Source of the DNA: Virgibacillus halodenitrificans JCM 12304
Lineage (GTDB): Bacteria > Bacillota > Bacilli > Bacillales > Amphibacillaceae
Length of the DNA: 64,000 nucleotides
Assembly (NCBI RefSeq): GCF_001310895.1
Contig: NZ_BAZS01000007.1
Coordinates: 52,871-116,870, forward strand
Direction: 5' to 3'
Shown here: piece by piece, positions 54,371-63,919 of the stretch
How positions within the stretch are numbered: the first letter of the stretch is position 1
Layout of the letters: every line of letters begins with the position of its first letter
Position numbers and translations under genes: made by a program
Notes under the pieces: generated by a model
Databases searched by the model: none
What the model saw: the letters and a program-made list of their open reading frames with translations, nothing else
What the model was told of the DNA's origin: nothing

Positions 54371-55864
54371 ATGAATACGCATGATAAAAAGGAAATTGTC
54401 AGAAGTGTTCCTCAACAAGGTTTTTTTGGACAACCTAAAGGTTTGTTTACCTTGTTCTTTACTGAGTTTTGGGAACGGTTTTCTTACTATGGAATGCGTG
54501 CCTTATTACTATTCTATATGTACAATGAGGTAGCTTATGGTGGTTTAGGAATAGAAGATGAAACAGCAAGATCCATCATGGCGATCTATGGTTCACTTGT
54601 ATATATGTCAGGTATTATAGGGGGGTGGATTGCTGACCGTTTGCTCGGAACCCAACGAACAGTCTTTTATGGTGGCGCATTAATTATGGCCGGCCATATT
54701 GTTCTTGCACTTCCTGCTGGTTTAACAGCTTTCTTTATTTCCATGTTGCTTATTATTGTTGGTACAGGTTTACTAAAACCGAATGTATCCAATATGGTTG
54801 GTGACATGTATGCTCCAGAGGATAACCGTCGTGATTCAGGATTTAGTATTTTTTATATGGGAATCAACATGGGGGCATTTATTGCTCCGTTTGTAGTGGG
54901 GACACTTGGTCAGGAATATAACTACCACTTAGGTTTTGGTACCGCAGCTGTAGGTATGTTCTTGGGTTTAATTGTATTCATAATTACTAAGAAGAAAAAT
55001 TTAGGGCTTGCCGGTACGTATGTGCCTAATCCCTTAGAAGCAGACGAAAAGAAAAAAGTATATAGTCGTTTTGGTATAGGGGCAGCTATTATTGCACTAT
55101 TAGCTGTAATCACAATTCCAACAGGTATTTTAACAATTAACCGGTTTACCTATTTAATAAGTATACTTGGGATCCTGATTCCTGCTACTTACTTTATTGT
55201 TATGTACCGCAGTCCGAAAACTAATGCAGACGAAAAATCACGCTTAATAGCTTATATACCCTTATTTATAGCAGCCATGATGTTTTGGGCTATTCAGGAA
55301 CAGGGGTCCATTATTTTGGCAGAGTATGCTGATAAGCGGACACAACTTGAATTTCTAGGGATTGAAATACAATCATCTTGGTTCCAATCCTTAAATCCAC
55401 TATTTATTATTGCTCTGGCACCAATGTTTGCAGGGCTATGGGTTAAATTAGGAGATCGTCAGCCATCAACAACCAAAAAATTCTCTTTTGGATTATTTTT
55501 TGCAGGCTTGTCTTTCCTCATCATGATTATTCCGTCATTTATGCATGGAACAGATTCTTTGGTAAGTCCAATTTGGTTAGTATTAAGCTTTCTTATTGTT
55601 GTATTAGGTGAGCTTTGTTTATCACCGGTTGGTTTATCAGCCACAACAAAACTCGCACCAGCTGCTTTTTCTGCTCAAACAATGAGTTTGTGGTTCTTAT
55701 CAAATGCATCTGCACAAGCAATCAATGCTCAAATTGTGAAATTTTATGACCCAGCCACCGAAATTATTTATTTCGGTGTAATCGGTGGATTTTCTATCTT
55801 GCTTGGTATTATCTTGTACGCATTTGCCCCATTAATTCAAAAATACATGCGAGGCGTACGTTAA
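54371..55864 (+). CDS. dtpT: POT family di-/tripeptide:proton symporter
   Basis: A 497-residue MFS transporter. The PTR2 signature FTEFWERFSYYGMRALLLFY sits near residue 30, and GTGLLKPNVSNMVGDMY and FSIFYMGINMGAFIAPF follow. About 14 helices. ATG 54371 (MNTHDKKE) follows GAGAGGA; an upstream TTG at 54299 is weak. Imports small peptides with protons. Confidence 0.93.
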   Translation: MNTHDKKEIVRSVPQQGFFGQPKGLFTLFFTEFWERFSYYGMRALLLFYMYNEVAYGGLGIEDETARSIMAIYGSLVYMSGIIGGWIADRLLGTQRTVFYGGALIMAGHIVLALPAGLTAFFISMLLIIVGTGLLKPNVSNMVGDMYAPEDNRRDSGFSIFYMGINMGAFIAPFVVGTLGQEYNYHLGFGTAAVGMFLGLIVFIITKKKNLGLAGTYVPNPLEADEKKKVYSRFGIGAAIIALLAVITIPTGILTINRFTYLISILGILIPATYFIVMYRSPKTNADEKSRLIAYIPLFIAAMMFWAIQEQGSIILAEYADKRTQLEFLGIEIQSSWFQSLNPLFIIALAPMFAGLWVKLGDRQPSTTKKFSFGLFFAGLSFLIMIIPSFMHGTDSLVSPIWLVLSFLIVVLGELCLSPVGLSATTKLAPAAFSAQTMSLWFLSNASAQAINAQIVKFYDPATEIIYFGVIGGFSILLGIILYAFAPLIQKYMRGVR

Positions 55865-55871
55865 AACTCAG

Positions 55872-55905
55872 AATAAACACCGCTTTTATTTAAAAGTGGT
55901 GTTTA
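55872..55905 (+). terminator. Terminator after dtpT
   Basis: AATAAACACCGCTTTTA pairs with TAAAAGTGGTGTTTATT (one wobble), followed by TTAATTG. Confidence 0.85.
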
Positions 55906-55983
55906 TTTTAATTGTTCTTCTCTTTGAAACTTTTTGGAGGTATAATTCGTATTAAAACATGATCACAACATAGAGGTGAAATT

Positions 55984-56490
55984 ATGAACACAGAAACAAA
56001 AGGCCCTCCACTACCAACAAGAAAGCTGGAAAATTCAATTGTGAAGGTATGGAGGATGAGTGCTGCAATTGAAGAGGGGATAGGATTACTCCTGCTAGCT
56101 GTTCTGCTTTATTTAGACTATTATTTTGCTTGGCCAGCATGGATTGGCTGGATTCTTATAGTATTCTTATTGCTTACTTTCGTTTATTCTGTTTGGTCAG
56201 TAATTATTAGACCTTATTATTTACATAAAAATTGGCGTTATGATTTGAATGAAGCATTTTTGCAATTAAAATCAGGTGCTATTCTTGAACAACATCAACT
56301 TATCCCCATGGCGAAAATTCAGGCTGTCTCTACAAAACAAGGCCCACTACTGAGAAAGTATGGGTTATTTTCTATCGAAATCATGACAATGGGGACTTCT
56401 CACACTATTCCAGGTATTCCTGAGAAAACAGCCATCGAAGTAAGAAACCAAATTGCCATCTTTGCAAAAGTGAAGGAGGCAGAGGAATGA
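55984..56490 (+). CDS. YdbS-like PH-domain membrane protein
   Basis: A 168-residue protein with two helices (IGLLLLAVLLYLDYYFAW; IGWILIVFLLLTFVYSVW) then one bacterial PH (bPH2) domain: RYDLNEAFLQLKSGAILEQH, LIPMAKIQAVSTKQGPLLRK, IEIMTMGTSHTIPGIP. Overlaps the next gene by 4 bases. In B. subtilis ydbS-ydbT contribute to antibacterial resistance. Confidence 0.88.
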   Translation: MNTETKGPPLPTRKLENSIVKVWRMSAAIEEGIGLLLLAVLLYLDYYFAWPAWIGWILIVFLLLTFVYSVWSVIIRPYYLHKNWRYDLNEAFLQLKSGAILEQHQLIPMAKIQAVSTKQGPLLRKYGLFSIEIMTMGTSHTIPGIPEKTAIEVRNQIAIFAKVKEAEE

Positions 56491-57977
56491 AAGAGTTGAA
56501 TCGTTATCACCCATTAACGATTGTATTCGATATGTGGAAGACTGCGAAAAATTCATTTTTTGCTATTTTTTATCTATATATTTTAAATTTTAGCTCTGAT
56601 TCTACCTTTATATATTATGCAAGGATAGTTTTTTGGATTTTTATTGGAATTACATTCATTACTATTTTTATAAAATGGTATACCAATAAATACACGGTAA
56701 ATGAAACTTCTTTTAATCTATTTCACGGTATATTTAAAAAAACAAAGCAGACTATCCCCTTTTCCAAAATTCAAAATGTAAATCGTCACACTTCCCTGTT
56801 TCACCGTCTGTTTAACGTAACTTCCATACACTTCGAGACAGGTACCGCTGAGGATTCAAGTGTTAAATTTTCTGTAATAAAGCGGACAGCTGCTGACCAG
56901 CTTGAAGAGTATATTGCTGAAAAAGGTGAGGGGACAGGAAGCACCATTTCATTCGAAGAATTAGATTCTAATGGAAGGAGTGATCTGGACAGCAGGAAAA
57001 CAGTTCATTTTCAGCCTGTAAGAAAGGATATTGTAAAAGCATCCTTTACTTCGTTAAGTTTTTTGGTCTTAATTCCTATATTAGGCTCTATCTATTCTAA
57101 AATAAATCAAGTACTTGATTTGGAAAAGAGAGCAGAAGGATATTTGTCATATCTTTTGGATGCTTGGTGGATGATTGTAGTTCTTGTGCTTGTATTTGGC
57201 TGTCTATCCCTATTAATCGGCATGGCCTGGACGTTTTTAAAATACGGTAAATATGAAATTTCTTCTGATGGTGAGAGGATCTACATAAAAAAAGGAGTTA
57301 TGGAAACCACAGAATTTTCCATTCTAAAAAGTAGAGTGCAGGCTGTGGAAGTAACACAATCATTTATGAAGCGGTTGCTTGGTCTTGCTGAAGTGAAACT
57401 TACAAGTTCAGGAAGTTTCAGTGGTGGGGAAGAACTCGAAGTGAATACATTATATCCCTTCCTACCATTAAATAGAGCGTATGATCTGATTACAGAACTG
57501 TTGCCAACATACGAAGTAGCTTCGCATTTGTACTCTCTGCCTAAAAAATCGCTAGGTATTCGATTGTTAAAACCGAGCTGGTTTTGGGTAATGGCAACTG
57601 GTGCGTTATTTTACTTTCATCCTGTTTTCTTTCAGATGGAAATGACCTGGTTAATTCTTTCCATTCTATTATTGACGCTTATTGTATTTGGGAGGATATT
57701 GGATTATTATCACACAGGATATTTAGTCAAAGGGCGATTTATTCAGTTCAGAAAAGGTGGATTTACAACTACCACATTTTTGTCACGGAGAGATAAAATT
57801 ATCGAAGTTGGGGTTTCTAGTAATTTAATTCAACAGTTTTTAGGTCTCGCTACTGTCACTACTGTAAATAGAGCTAAACCAGTTTATCATAACACCCTTA
57901 CTGATGTTCCGGTAAATTTTTCTACACTATTTTATTCTTGGTATATGGAAAGAGAAAAAGAAGTAGAGCATGAATAA
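56487..57977 (+). CDS. YdbT-like membrane protein with three bPH2 domains
   Basis: A 496-residue protein with alternating helix pairs and PH domains; the diagnostic motif recurs as IPFSKIQNVNRHTSLFHRLF, ILKSRVQAVEVTQSFMKRLL and LSRRDKIIEVGVSSNLIQQF. Pairs with the YdbS-like protein. Function is probably envelope-related. Confidence 0.88.
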   Translation: MKELNRYHPLTIVFDMWKTAKNSFFAIFYLYILNFSSDSTFIYYARIVFWIFIGITFITIFIKWYTNKYTVNETSFNLFHGIFKKTKQTIPFSKIQNVNRHTSLFHRLFNVTSIHFETGTAEDSSVKFSVIKRTAADQLEEYIAEKGEGTGSTISFEELDSNGRSDLDSRKTVHFQPVRKDIVKASFTSLSFLVLIPILGSIYSKINQVLDLEKRAEGYLSYLLDAWWMIVVLVLVFGCLSLLIGMAWTFLKYGKYEISSDGERIYIKKGVMETTEFSILKSRVQAVEVTQSFMKRLLGLAEVKLTSSGSFSGGEELEVNTLYPFLPLNRAYDLITELLPTYEVASHLYSLPKKSLGIRLLKPSWFWVMATGALFYFHPVFFQMEMTWLILSILLLTLIVFGRILDYYHTGYLVKGRFIQFRKGGFTTTTFLSRRDKIIEVGVSSNLIQQFLGLATVTTVNRAKPVYHNTLTDVPVNFSTLFYSWYMEREKEVEHE

Positions 57978-57988
57978 TTTAAGTAAAT

Positions 57989-58019
57989 AAAAAAGCTGCC
58001 AATCGTTGGTAGCTTTTTT
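57989..58019 (+). terminator. Terminator after the ydbST-like pair
   Basis: AAAAAAGCTGCCA pairs with TGGTAGCTTTTTT with one G-U, followed by TATTTTG. Confidence 0.88.
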
Positions 58020-58039
58020 ATTTTGATTTTGAAACTTTT

Positions 58040-58069
58040 TGAATAAACATTTGGTATTAGAAAATACTA
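58040..58069 (+). promoter_or_regulatory. Sigma-G-type promoter of the ger operon
   Basis: TGAATA (58040-58045), 17 bases, then AATACTA (58063-58069). This matches the TGAATA-CATACTA forespore consensus at 12 of 13 bases, 33 bases before the first gene. Confidence 0.65.
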
Positions 58070-58102
58070 TGTAGAGAATTTTAGTCTTATTGGAGGCTCT
58101 AT

Positions 58103-59176
58103 ATGAAATTCTCTCGGTTTCAATTATTCTTTTTAATTATATTGTATGTTGGAATTTCTAATCATGTCATCTTATTGCCGCATTTAATTAGTGTTTCAAA
58201 TAGAGATGCTTGGATCGCCTCATTAATTGCATACTTTTTTCTGTTAGTCTGGGGAATTATTTTAAAGTTTATATTGAAAAAAATGAACAGAAACTCTTTG
58301 CTCGTATGGTCACAAAAGAAAATGGGGAGGGTTATCACTTATACACTCTTATCTTTATTTTCTTTTTACATAGTAATCACTAGCTTAATAACATTTAATG
58401 ATTTGGTAAACACTATACAAATATATTTTTTACCAAGAACCCCAATTCTTTTTACAGGCTTGGCCTTCCTTCTATTATCTGTGTGTATTGCTTATAAAAA
58501 TCTTAAAACGCTTGTTTACTTGGCTCTAATACTATCTCCACTGGTTATCATACTCGGGTTGTTTGTAGCTTTATCAACAATGGCGGAAAAGGACTATTCC
58601 TTATTATTCCCTATTTTTACAAATGGGATGGAACCGATTTTTAAAGGCGCTATTATGGTTGTTGGAGCGAATGCGGACATTTTGTTTTTATTTCTCATTC
58701 AAAACCAGATGAAAAAGGAATATTCTTCATTGGATTTTTTTGTGATAATAACTACTCTAATCATTCTTGTTATAGGACCAACCACTGGCGCAATCGCAGC
58801 TTTTGGTCCGGAAATTGCATCGGAAATGCGTTTTCCTGCTTTTGAACAATGGCGATTGGTTAGTATTGGTGAGACCATTTCACATGTTGATTTTCTAGCT
58901 GTTTTTCAATTACTGGCTGGTTCGATCATTCGCATGGCGTTAAGCATTTATCTATTGTGGAGTATCTGGGAGAATCCTTCTCTAAAATTTAGGCGGATTC
59001 TAATTGGAGCTTATTCTATCTTCATTTTAATTATTATGATGCATCCAAATGCTGATGTGTATTTACAGACAATTATGGAGAGATATTTTTATTTCTATTC
59101 GTTCATCTTCGCAATCTTTATCACTGTTTTTCTTCTAATAGCAAGCTACTTTAAAAGAGGAGGAACTAGCTCATGA
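58103..59176 (+). CDS. Spore germinant receptor subunit B (GerAB/GerKB family)
   Basis: A 357-residue amino acid-permease-like protein with about ten helices (FSRFQLFFLIILYVGISNHV at the start). It would bind germinant in the inner spore membrane. It is the first gene here, whereas the common order is A-B-C or A-C-B. Overlaps the A gene by 4 bases. Confidence 0.92.
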   Translation: MKFSRFQLFFLIILYVGISNHVILLPHLISVSNRDAWIASLIAYFFLLVWGIILKFILKKMNRNSLLVWSQKKMGRVITYTLLSLFSFYIVITSLITFNDLVNTIQIYFLPRTPILFTGLAFLLLSVCIAYKNLKTLVYLALILSPLVIILGLFVALSTMAEKDYSLLFPIFTNGMEPIFKGAIMVVGANADILFLFLIQNQMKKEYSSLDFFVIITTLIILVIGPTTGAIAAFGPEIASEMRFPAFEQWRLVSIGETISHVDFLAVFQLLAGSIIRMALSIYLLWSIWENPSLKFRRILIGAYSIFILIIMMHPNADVYLQTIMERYFYFYSFIFAIFITVFLLIASYFKRGGTSS

Positions 59177-60600
59177 GCAACCAAAAAATAACCAGTTTAA
59201 CTAAGCTTAATCAAGCCCTGACCAAAGGCCGCTTAAAATCAGCAGATCTTCAGCGGTTTTTTGTTAATTATGCTGATGTTCAAACGGTTGAAGGAAAGGT
59301 TTCGATGTACTATGCAGAAGGTATGATTGATTCTACGCAGCTTAATGAGTTTTCGGAAGCTGTTGAGCAAGCTATTTTAGACAATAAATTGGAGAAAGCC
59401 AGTAAAAACTTACCGCCTATTTCCTCTCTGACTTCATTGGATGAAATGATTGAGAGCTTGTTCTCTGGTTTATTAATTTTATATAAAGATGGAGATACAT
59501 TCTTTTATACAGTTAATATTTCAAAGATACCTAAAAGAGAGCCAGAGGAATCCACCTCAGAAATATCGATTAAAGGCCCGCGAGATGGCTTTACTGAAGA
59601 AGTTAATGTAAATGTTTCATTAATTCGAAAACGATTAAAATCAAAAGAACTGTATAATCAGGCATTTGAATTAGGGAGTATAAGTAAGACGAAGGTATCT
59701 TTGCTTTATTTGAAGAATAGGGCTAACTCTAAAGTTATTAAAGAAATAGATCACCGTCTCAAAAAAATACAAGTAGACAGTATTATAAGTAGTGGGCAGT
59801 TGGAGCAATGGTTGTCTGACCGTACATTTTCCCTATTTCCTTTATTTGACTATATAGCCCGTCCGGATTTTGTTGTCGAGTCTTTATTAAAAGGAAAGTT
59901 TATACTTATCGTGGACGGCTCACCCTTAGTGTTAATTGGGCCAGTTAATTTGCTCGAATTATTAAATTCACCAGAAGATATTCACTATTCCTTTCAAATA
60001 ATTATATTTCAAAAGATATTTAGAGTTATGGGGCTATTTGCGGCAATCTTTTTGCCGGGATTTTGGGTAAGCATCACTTCAGTTAACATAGATCAACTTC
60101 CTCTTAATTTATTGGCCACAATAGTGGAATCCAGGCAAGGAATGCCGTTACCGTTTGCTTTAGAATTTATTTTCATCCTGGTACTGTTTGAAATTTTACG
60201 AGAAGCAGGTATTCAAATGCCTAAGCCTATTGGGCAAACGATTACAGTGGTTGGAGGTTTAATTATTGGTGATGCGGTTATTAGAGCCGGCTTAGCTTCC
60301 CCAACTTTAATTGTAGTAATTGCTGTTTCTGTTGTTTCCACCTATACATTAGTAAACCAATCGCTCGTAGCTAGTGTGAGTATACTGCGCGTTTATCTAA
60401 TTCTAACATCAGCTATTTTAGGGGTTTATGGTTTTATTCTTGGATTAATAAGTATTTTAGTCTATTTGTGTAGACTGGAGTCATTCGGTATATCTTATGT
60501 ACAGCCAATTACTGAGATTAACTGGAAAAAAATTAATTCTTCAATCTTCTTTACATTGTTAAGAAAAAGAAAGCCAAATACTCTTCATAATAAGAAATGA
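59173..60600 (+). CDS. Spore germinant receptor subunit A (GerAA/GerKA family)
   Basis: A 475-residue protein: cytoplasmic N-terminal domain (to about 285) with VSMYYAEGMIDSTQ, GPRDGFTEEVNVNVSLIRKR and YLKNRANSKV, then four to five helices with LPGFWVSITSVNIDQLPLNL and MPKPIGQTITVVGGLIIGDA. All GerA signatures are present. It forms the ion channel of the receptor in current models. Confidence 0.95.
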   Translation: MSNQKITSLTKLNQALTKGRLKSADLQRFFVNYADVQTVEGKVSMYYAEGMIDSTQLNEFSEAVEQAILDNKLEKASKNLPPISSLTSLDEMIESLFSGLLILYKDGDTFFYTVNISKIPKREPEESTSEISIKGPRDGFTEEVNVNVSLIRKRLKSKELYNQAFELGSISKTKVSLLYLKNRANSKVIKEIDHRLKKIQVDSIISSGQLEQWLSDRTFSLFPLFDYIARPDFVVESLLKGKFILIVDGSPLVLIGPVNLLELLNSPEDIHYSFQIIIFQKIFRVMGLFAAIFLPGFWVSITSVNIDQLPLNLLATIVESRQGMPLPFALEFIFILVLFEILREAGIQMPKPIGQTITVVGGLIIGDAVIRAGLASPTLIVVIAVSVVSTYTLVNQSLVASVSILRVYLILTSAILGVYGFILGLISILVYLCRLESFGISYVQPITEINWKKINSSIFFTLLRKRKPNTLHNKK

Positions 60601-60610
60601 GGTATGGAAT

Positions 60611-61735
60611 ATGCAGAAGCTAATTATAGTTTGTATTTGCTTATTGTTGCTTATGGGATGTAGTGACATTAAAGAAATTCAAAAGATGAACTATGCTACT
60701 GCAATAGGCATTGAATACAAAGAAGGAAGATATGTTACTCATGTCCAGATGGTCGGGCTAAACAGTTTATCGAATGTAGAGGGTGCGCAAGGTGCTACAA
60801 GTCAAATTCTTGTCTCTGAATCGTCTGGGGAAACTTTTAATGATGCCTTGTTTGATTTGTATAATACTGCTCAAGAGAGAATTATCTGGTCTCATGTAAG
60901 TAGTATTATACTTGATGAATCAGCGATTAAAGAAGGATTTGATGATATTTTGGACGGAATTCTTCGCTATCATGAATTCCGTCCAACACCTTGGATATTT
61001 GGTGTGAAAGGAAATATGACCGAGATAATGTCAACACCAGGTTTTTTTAACCAGCCTCCTACTGAAACCATTTTGCATAACCCGGAAAATATTGAAGAAC
61101 AGGATTCTATTATTCGACCTATAAAGCTTCATCAGTACGCAAGAGAAATAACAGAACCAGCTTTTACAACCTTTTTACCTTCTCTCTATGTAAATAAGAA
61201 GCAATGGGAACAAAATCAGGAAGATGATCCGAAGCTTTCTTTTGATGGTGCTTTCTTTATGGGGCAGCAAGGAGTTAATAAGTATTATGAATTGGATGAA
61301 ATTAGGTCAATACGGTGGGCAACCCCAGATACCAAGCGGACTTCAGTCACAATTCCGTATCAAGATAGTAAATTGCTTGTTGTAATAGAAAATATTCGAA
61401 TTAACAAACAATATCATAGGAAAAAAGGAAAGCCTCAAGTAGATTATAACGTGAAGTTTGATTCTTATGTAACAAACCAAAAGAATCGAGCCTCTTTAAA
61501 TAATAATGAAATAAGTAAAAAAATTTCTTCTCTAATAAAAAAGGAAATCATTGATTTTTATGAATTGGGCAAAGAGGATGGGGTTGACTTTCTAAACTTA
61601 GAGTATGAGTTGTACCGGGAAGATTACAAGTTGTGGAAGCAGTTAAAGAACGAAGGGCTATATTTGAAAACGATTAAACTTAATCCGAAAGTAGATGTTT
61701 ATTTACGGCATTCAGGTGCAGGGAAAATTAAATAA
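60611..61735 (+). CDS. Spore germinant receptor subunit C lipoprotein (GerAC/GerKC family)
   Basis: A 374-residue lipoprotein with lipobox LLMGCSD (Cys19), then ATAIGIEYKEGRYVTHVQMV, and a C-terminal IKLNPKVDVYLRHSG strand. It is anchored on the outer face of the inner spore membrane and completes the B-A-C receptor. Starts 10 bases after gerA. Confidence 0.93.
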   Translation: MQKLIIVCICLLLLMGCSDIKEIQKMNYATAIGIEYKEGRYVTHVQMVGLNSLSNVEGAQGATSQILVSESSGETFNDALFDLYNTAQERIIWSHVSSIILDESAIKEGFDDILDGILRYHEFRPTPWIFGVKGNMTEIMSTPGFFNQPPTETILHNPENIEEQDSIIRPIKLHQYAREITEPAFTTFLPSLYVNKKQWEQNQEDDPKLSFDGAFFMGQQGVNKYYELDEIRSIRWATPDTKRTSVTIPYQDSKLLVVIENIRINKQYHRKKGKPQVDYNVKFDSYVTNQKNRASLNNNEISKKISSLIKKEIIDFYELGKEDGVDFLNLEYELYREDYKLWKQLKNEGLYLKTIKLNPKVDVYLRHSGAGKIK

Positions 61736-61842
61736 TTGGGTTTGGAAAATTTAAGTATTGAAGTTAACAAACATCTATTTCAAAAGAATGTGACATAGCG
61801 TGATTGTTTAAGATCAATAGTTAGTATGGAGGTGGTGCCGCA

Positions 61843-62814
61843 ATGACTTTAGTTCGTTTAGGCTATTCAGCAATAAGTACGCACGTAAAAAATAGCTCTA
61901 CATCAAAAACAATGACTTTTTCCCGCTATTCACAAATAGAAGATAAGAATGCTGCCTTAAGAAAAATAGTTCAAATTGCAGCAACGAATTTAGCTAATCT
62001 TCTACGGTTATTAAGACATAATGTTGCACATGGTATCCATTTTTATCGTATGTCATCTAAGTTAATTCCTCTTGTAAATCATCCAGAAATACCAAGGTGG
62101 AATTATGTAAAGCACTTAGAAGAAAGTCTCCATAACATACGTGCGTTTTTAGAAAGTCATCCTAGGATGAGAGTGGACTTCCATGCAGATCACTTTGTGT
62201 TAATCAACTCACCGAAAAAAGATGTCTTTAATCAGGCTGTAAGAACACTAAGAATGCATGAACGTTTACTCAGTGGTATGGGGATACATCCAGAGCATCG
62301 GTGTGTCATGCATGTAGGAGGTGCGTATGGCAATAAGGAAAAAGCGTTAGAACAGTTTATTCATAATTGGGGATTTCTCTCTGCTGATTTACAAAAGATG
62401 CTTATTTTAGAAAACGACGATAAGACTTTCGATCTTAGTGATACACTGTTTCTTTGTGAAAAATTAGGAGTCCCATTTGTTTTTGATATTCATCATCATT
62501 TTGCCAATCATAAAAAGGGTGAACGTTGGGAGGAGCATTGGCCACGTATTCTTAAAACGTGGGAACATTCAAGCTTACCTATTAAAATGCACATCTCAAG
62601 TCCGAAATCGGAATCTAATTACAGATCTCATGCTGATTTTATTAACAGCGAAATGTTTATGGGTTTTCTTAAGGTAATTAAAGGGAGTGTTCAACAAATA
62701 GATTGCATGATTGAAGCAAAGCAAAAGGACAAAGCTTTATTTCAATTAATGAAGGAAGTTCAAAATTATTCTGAAGCGGAACTAGTGGATGGAGGAAGTT
62801 TTTTAATTAAATAA
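61843..62814 (+). CDS. uvsE: UV damage endonuclease
   Basis: A 323-residue UVDE-family TIM-barrel enzyme that nicks DNA 5' to cyclobutane dimers and other lesions. Seen: VRLGYSAIST at the start, RMSSKLIPLVNHPE, RVDFHADHFVLINSP, MHVGGAYGNKEKALEQF, LENDDKTFDLSDTL and FDIHHHFANH with metal ligands. Starts after GGAGGTGG. In Bacillus it acts in spore UV repair. Confidence 0.95.
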   Translation: MTLVRLGYSAISTHVKNSSTSKTMTFSRYSQIEDKNAALRKIVQIAATNLANLLRLLRHNVAHGIHFYRMSSKLIPLVNHPEIPRWNYVKHLEESLHNIRAFLESHPRMRVDFHADHFVLINSPKKDVFNQAVRTLRMHERLLSGMGIHPEHRCVMHVGGAYGNKEKALEQFIHNWGFLSADLQKMLILENDDKTFDLSDTLFLCEKLGVPFVFDIHHHFANHKKGERWEEHWPRILKTWEHSSLPIKMHISSPKSESNYRSHADFINSEMFMGFLKVIKGSVQQIDCMIEAKQKDKALFQLMKEVQNYSEAELVDGGSFLIK

Positions 62815-62900
62815 AATGAGGAACTTTTATATTTGTAAAAACTACCTATAATATAATTGTCAAGAACAACCACCCTATGTAGTGAAAGGGAGGTTATTGC

Positions 62901-63338
62901 ATGAATCAACAATTAAGAAACATTATGACATCCAATGTATTTACAGTGAAGGAAACACAGTCGATACAGGAAGCAGCTGCGATAATGAGTGAGAATAACA
63001 TTGGGGCAGTTCCTGTTGTTAATCAAAATGGGCAAATGACTGGCATTATTACGGACCGCGATATTACGCTTCGTTCGACAGCACAAGGAGAGGCGTCCCA
63101 GACACCAGTTTCAGAAGTAATGACAGCACAGAAAGTTGTTCAAGGTACACCTGAAATGAATGTGCAACAGGCTGCCCATATGATGGCTCAGCAACAAATT
63201 AGACGCTTACCGGTTGTAGAAAATGGAGAAATTGTTGGAATGGTTTCTTTAGGGGACCTTGCAGTAGAAGATCAATATAATCAACAAGCTGAACAAACGC
63301 TGACAGATATTTCAACACCATCTAGTCCTCAAAAGTAA
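62901..63338 (+). CDS. CBS-pair domain protein
   Basis: A 145-residue protein made of two CBS motifs: MTSNVFTVKETQSIQEAAAI, GAVPVVNQNGQMTGIITDRD, then RRLPVVENGEIVGMVSLGDL. It likely binds an adenine nucleotide and regulates something unknown; similar to YhcV/YlbB-type proteins. AAAGGGAGG precedes the ATG. Confidence 0.9.
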   Translation: MNQQLRNIMTSNVFTVKETQSIQEAAAIMSENNIGAVPVVNQNGQMTGIITDRDITLRSTAQGEASQTPVSEVMTAQKVVQGTPEMNVQQAAHMMAQQQIRRLPVVENGEIVGMVSLGDLAVEDQYNQQAEQTLTDISTPSSPQK

Positions 63339-63373
63339 CGATAAATGAAATGCTTTAACTTCTCTACCAATTT

Positions 63374-63397
63374 GTTGCCAAATTATAATTTGGCAAC
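63374..63397 (+). terminator. Candidate terminator after the CBS gene
   Basis: GTTGCCAAATT pairs with AATTTGGCAAC around a tiny loop; the following T run is weak. Confidence 0.45.
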
Positions 63398-63458
63398 AAC
63401 TTTATGTTTTATAATAGTATAGAGTGGGTATATAAATAAGTGTAGCTATTTTTTATAG

Positions 63459-63487
63459 TTGACAAGCAAAGGCATGGGCTGTAATAT
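63459..63487 (+). promoter_or_regulatory. rrn promoter P1
   Basis: TTGACA (63459-63464), 17 bases, TAATAT (63482-63487). Confidence 0.7.
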
Positions 63488-63557
63488 TAATCTCGCTGTT
63501 CAAACAGAATACAAATTTTTCAGCACATCCCATTCATTATCATTCGAAAAAAACATA

Positions 63558-63587
63558 TTGACCTCGTATATTAATATATGGTATATT
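63558..63587 (+). promoter_or_regulatory. rrn promoter P2
   Basis: TTGACC (63558-63563), 18 bases, TATATT (63582-63587). Confidence 0.55.
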
Positions 63588-63644
63588 AATTGGGTCGCCA
63601 ATTTGGGAGAACAATGTGAAACTTATAAACTATGAAAAAAGTTG

Positions 63645-63673
63645 TTGACACATTATTCTCTGGGTGGTATGAT
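63645..63673 (+). promoter_or_regulatory. rrn promoter P3
   Basis: TTGACA (63645-63650), 17 bases, TATGAT (63668-63673). The third tandem promoter, about 250 bases before 16S. Confidence 0.75.
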
Positions 63674-63707
63674 ATTAAAGTCGCTTTTTTGAAGTGACAC
63701 TCTAATT

Positions 63708-63718
63708 TGCTCTTTGAA
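63708..63718 (+). promoter_or_regulatory. rrn boxA antitermination site
   Basis: TGCTCTTTGAA matches the boxA consensus recognised by NusB/S10 and is followed by AACTGAAC, as in other Bacillaceae rrn leaders. Confidence 0.75.
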
Positions 63719-63919
63719 AACTGAACAAAACAACCAGTATGTCAAGAAAAACATGACGTTTTTCGTTAATTTTTAAAAAGCCAGAAGTTATTGCTTCTGC
63801 AGCTAAGACATGAGATAAGATTGATTGGTGTCGATCTTATTCAAACTTTTATGGCAAGAAGAACTCGTTTCTTCGTTGCACAAGCGCAACTACGCTTTTG
63901 ATAAAATCAAAAGCTAGTT

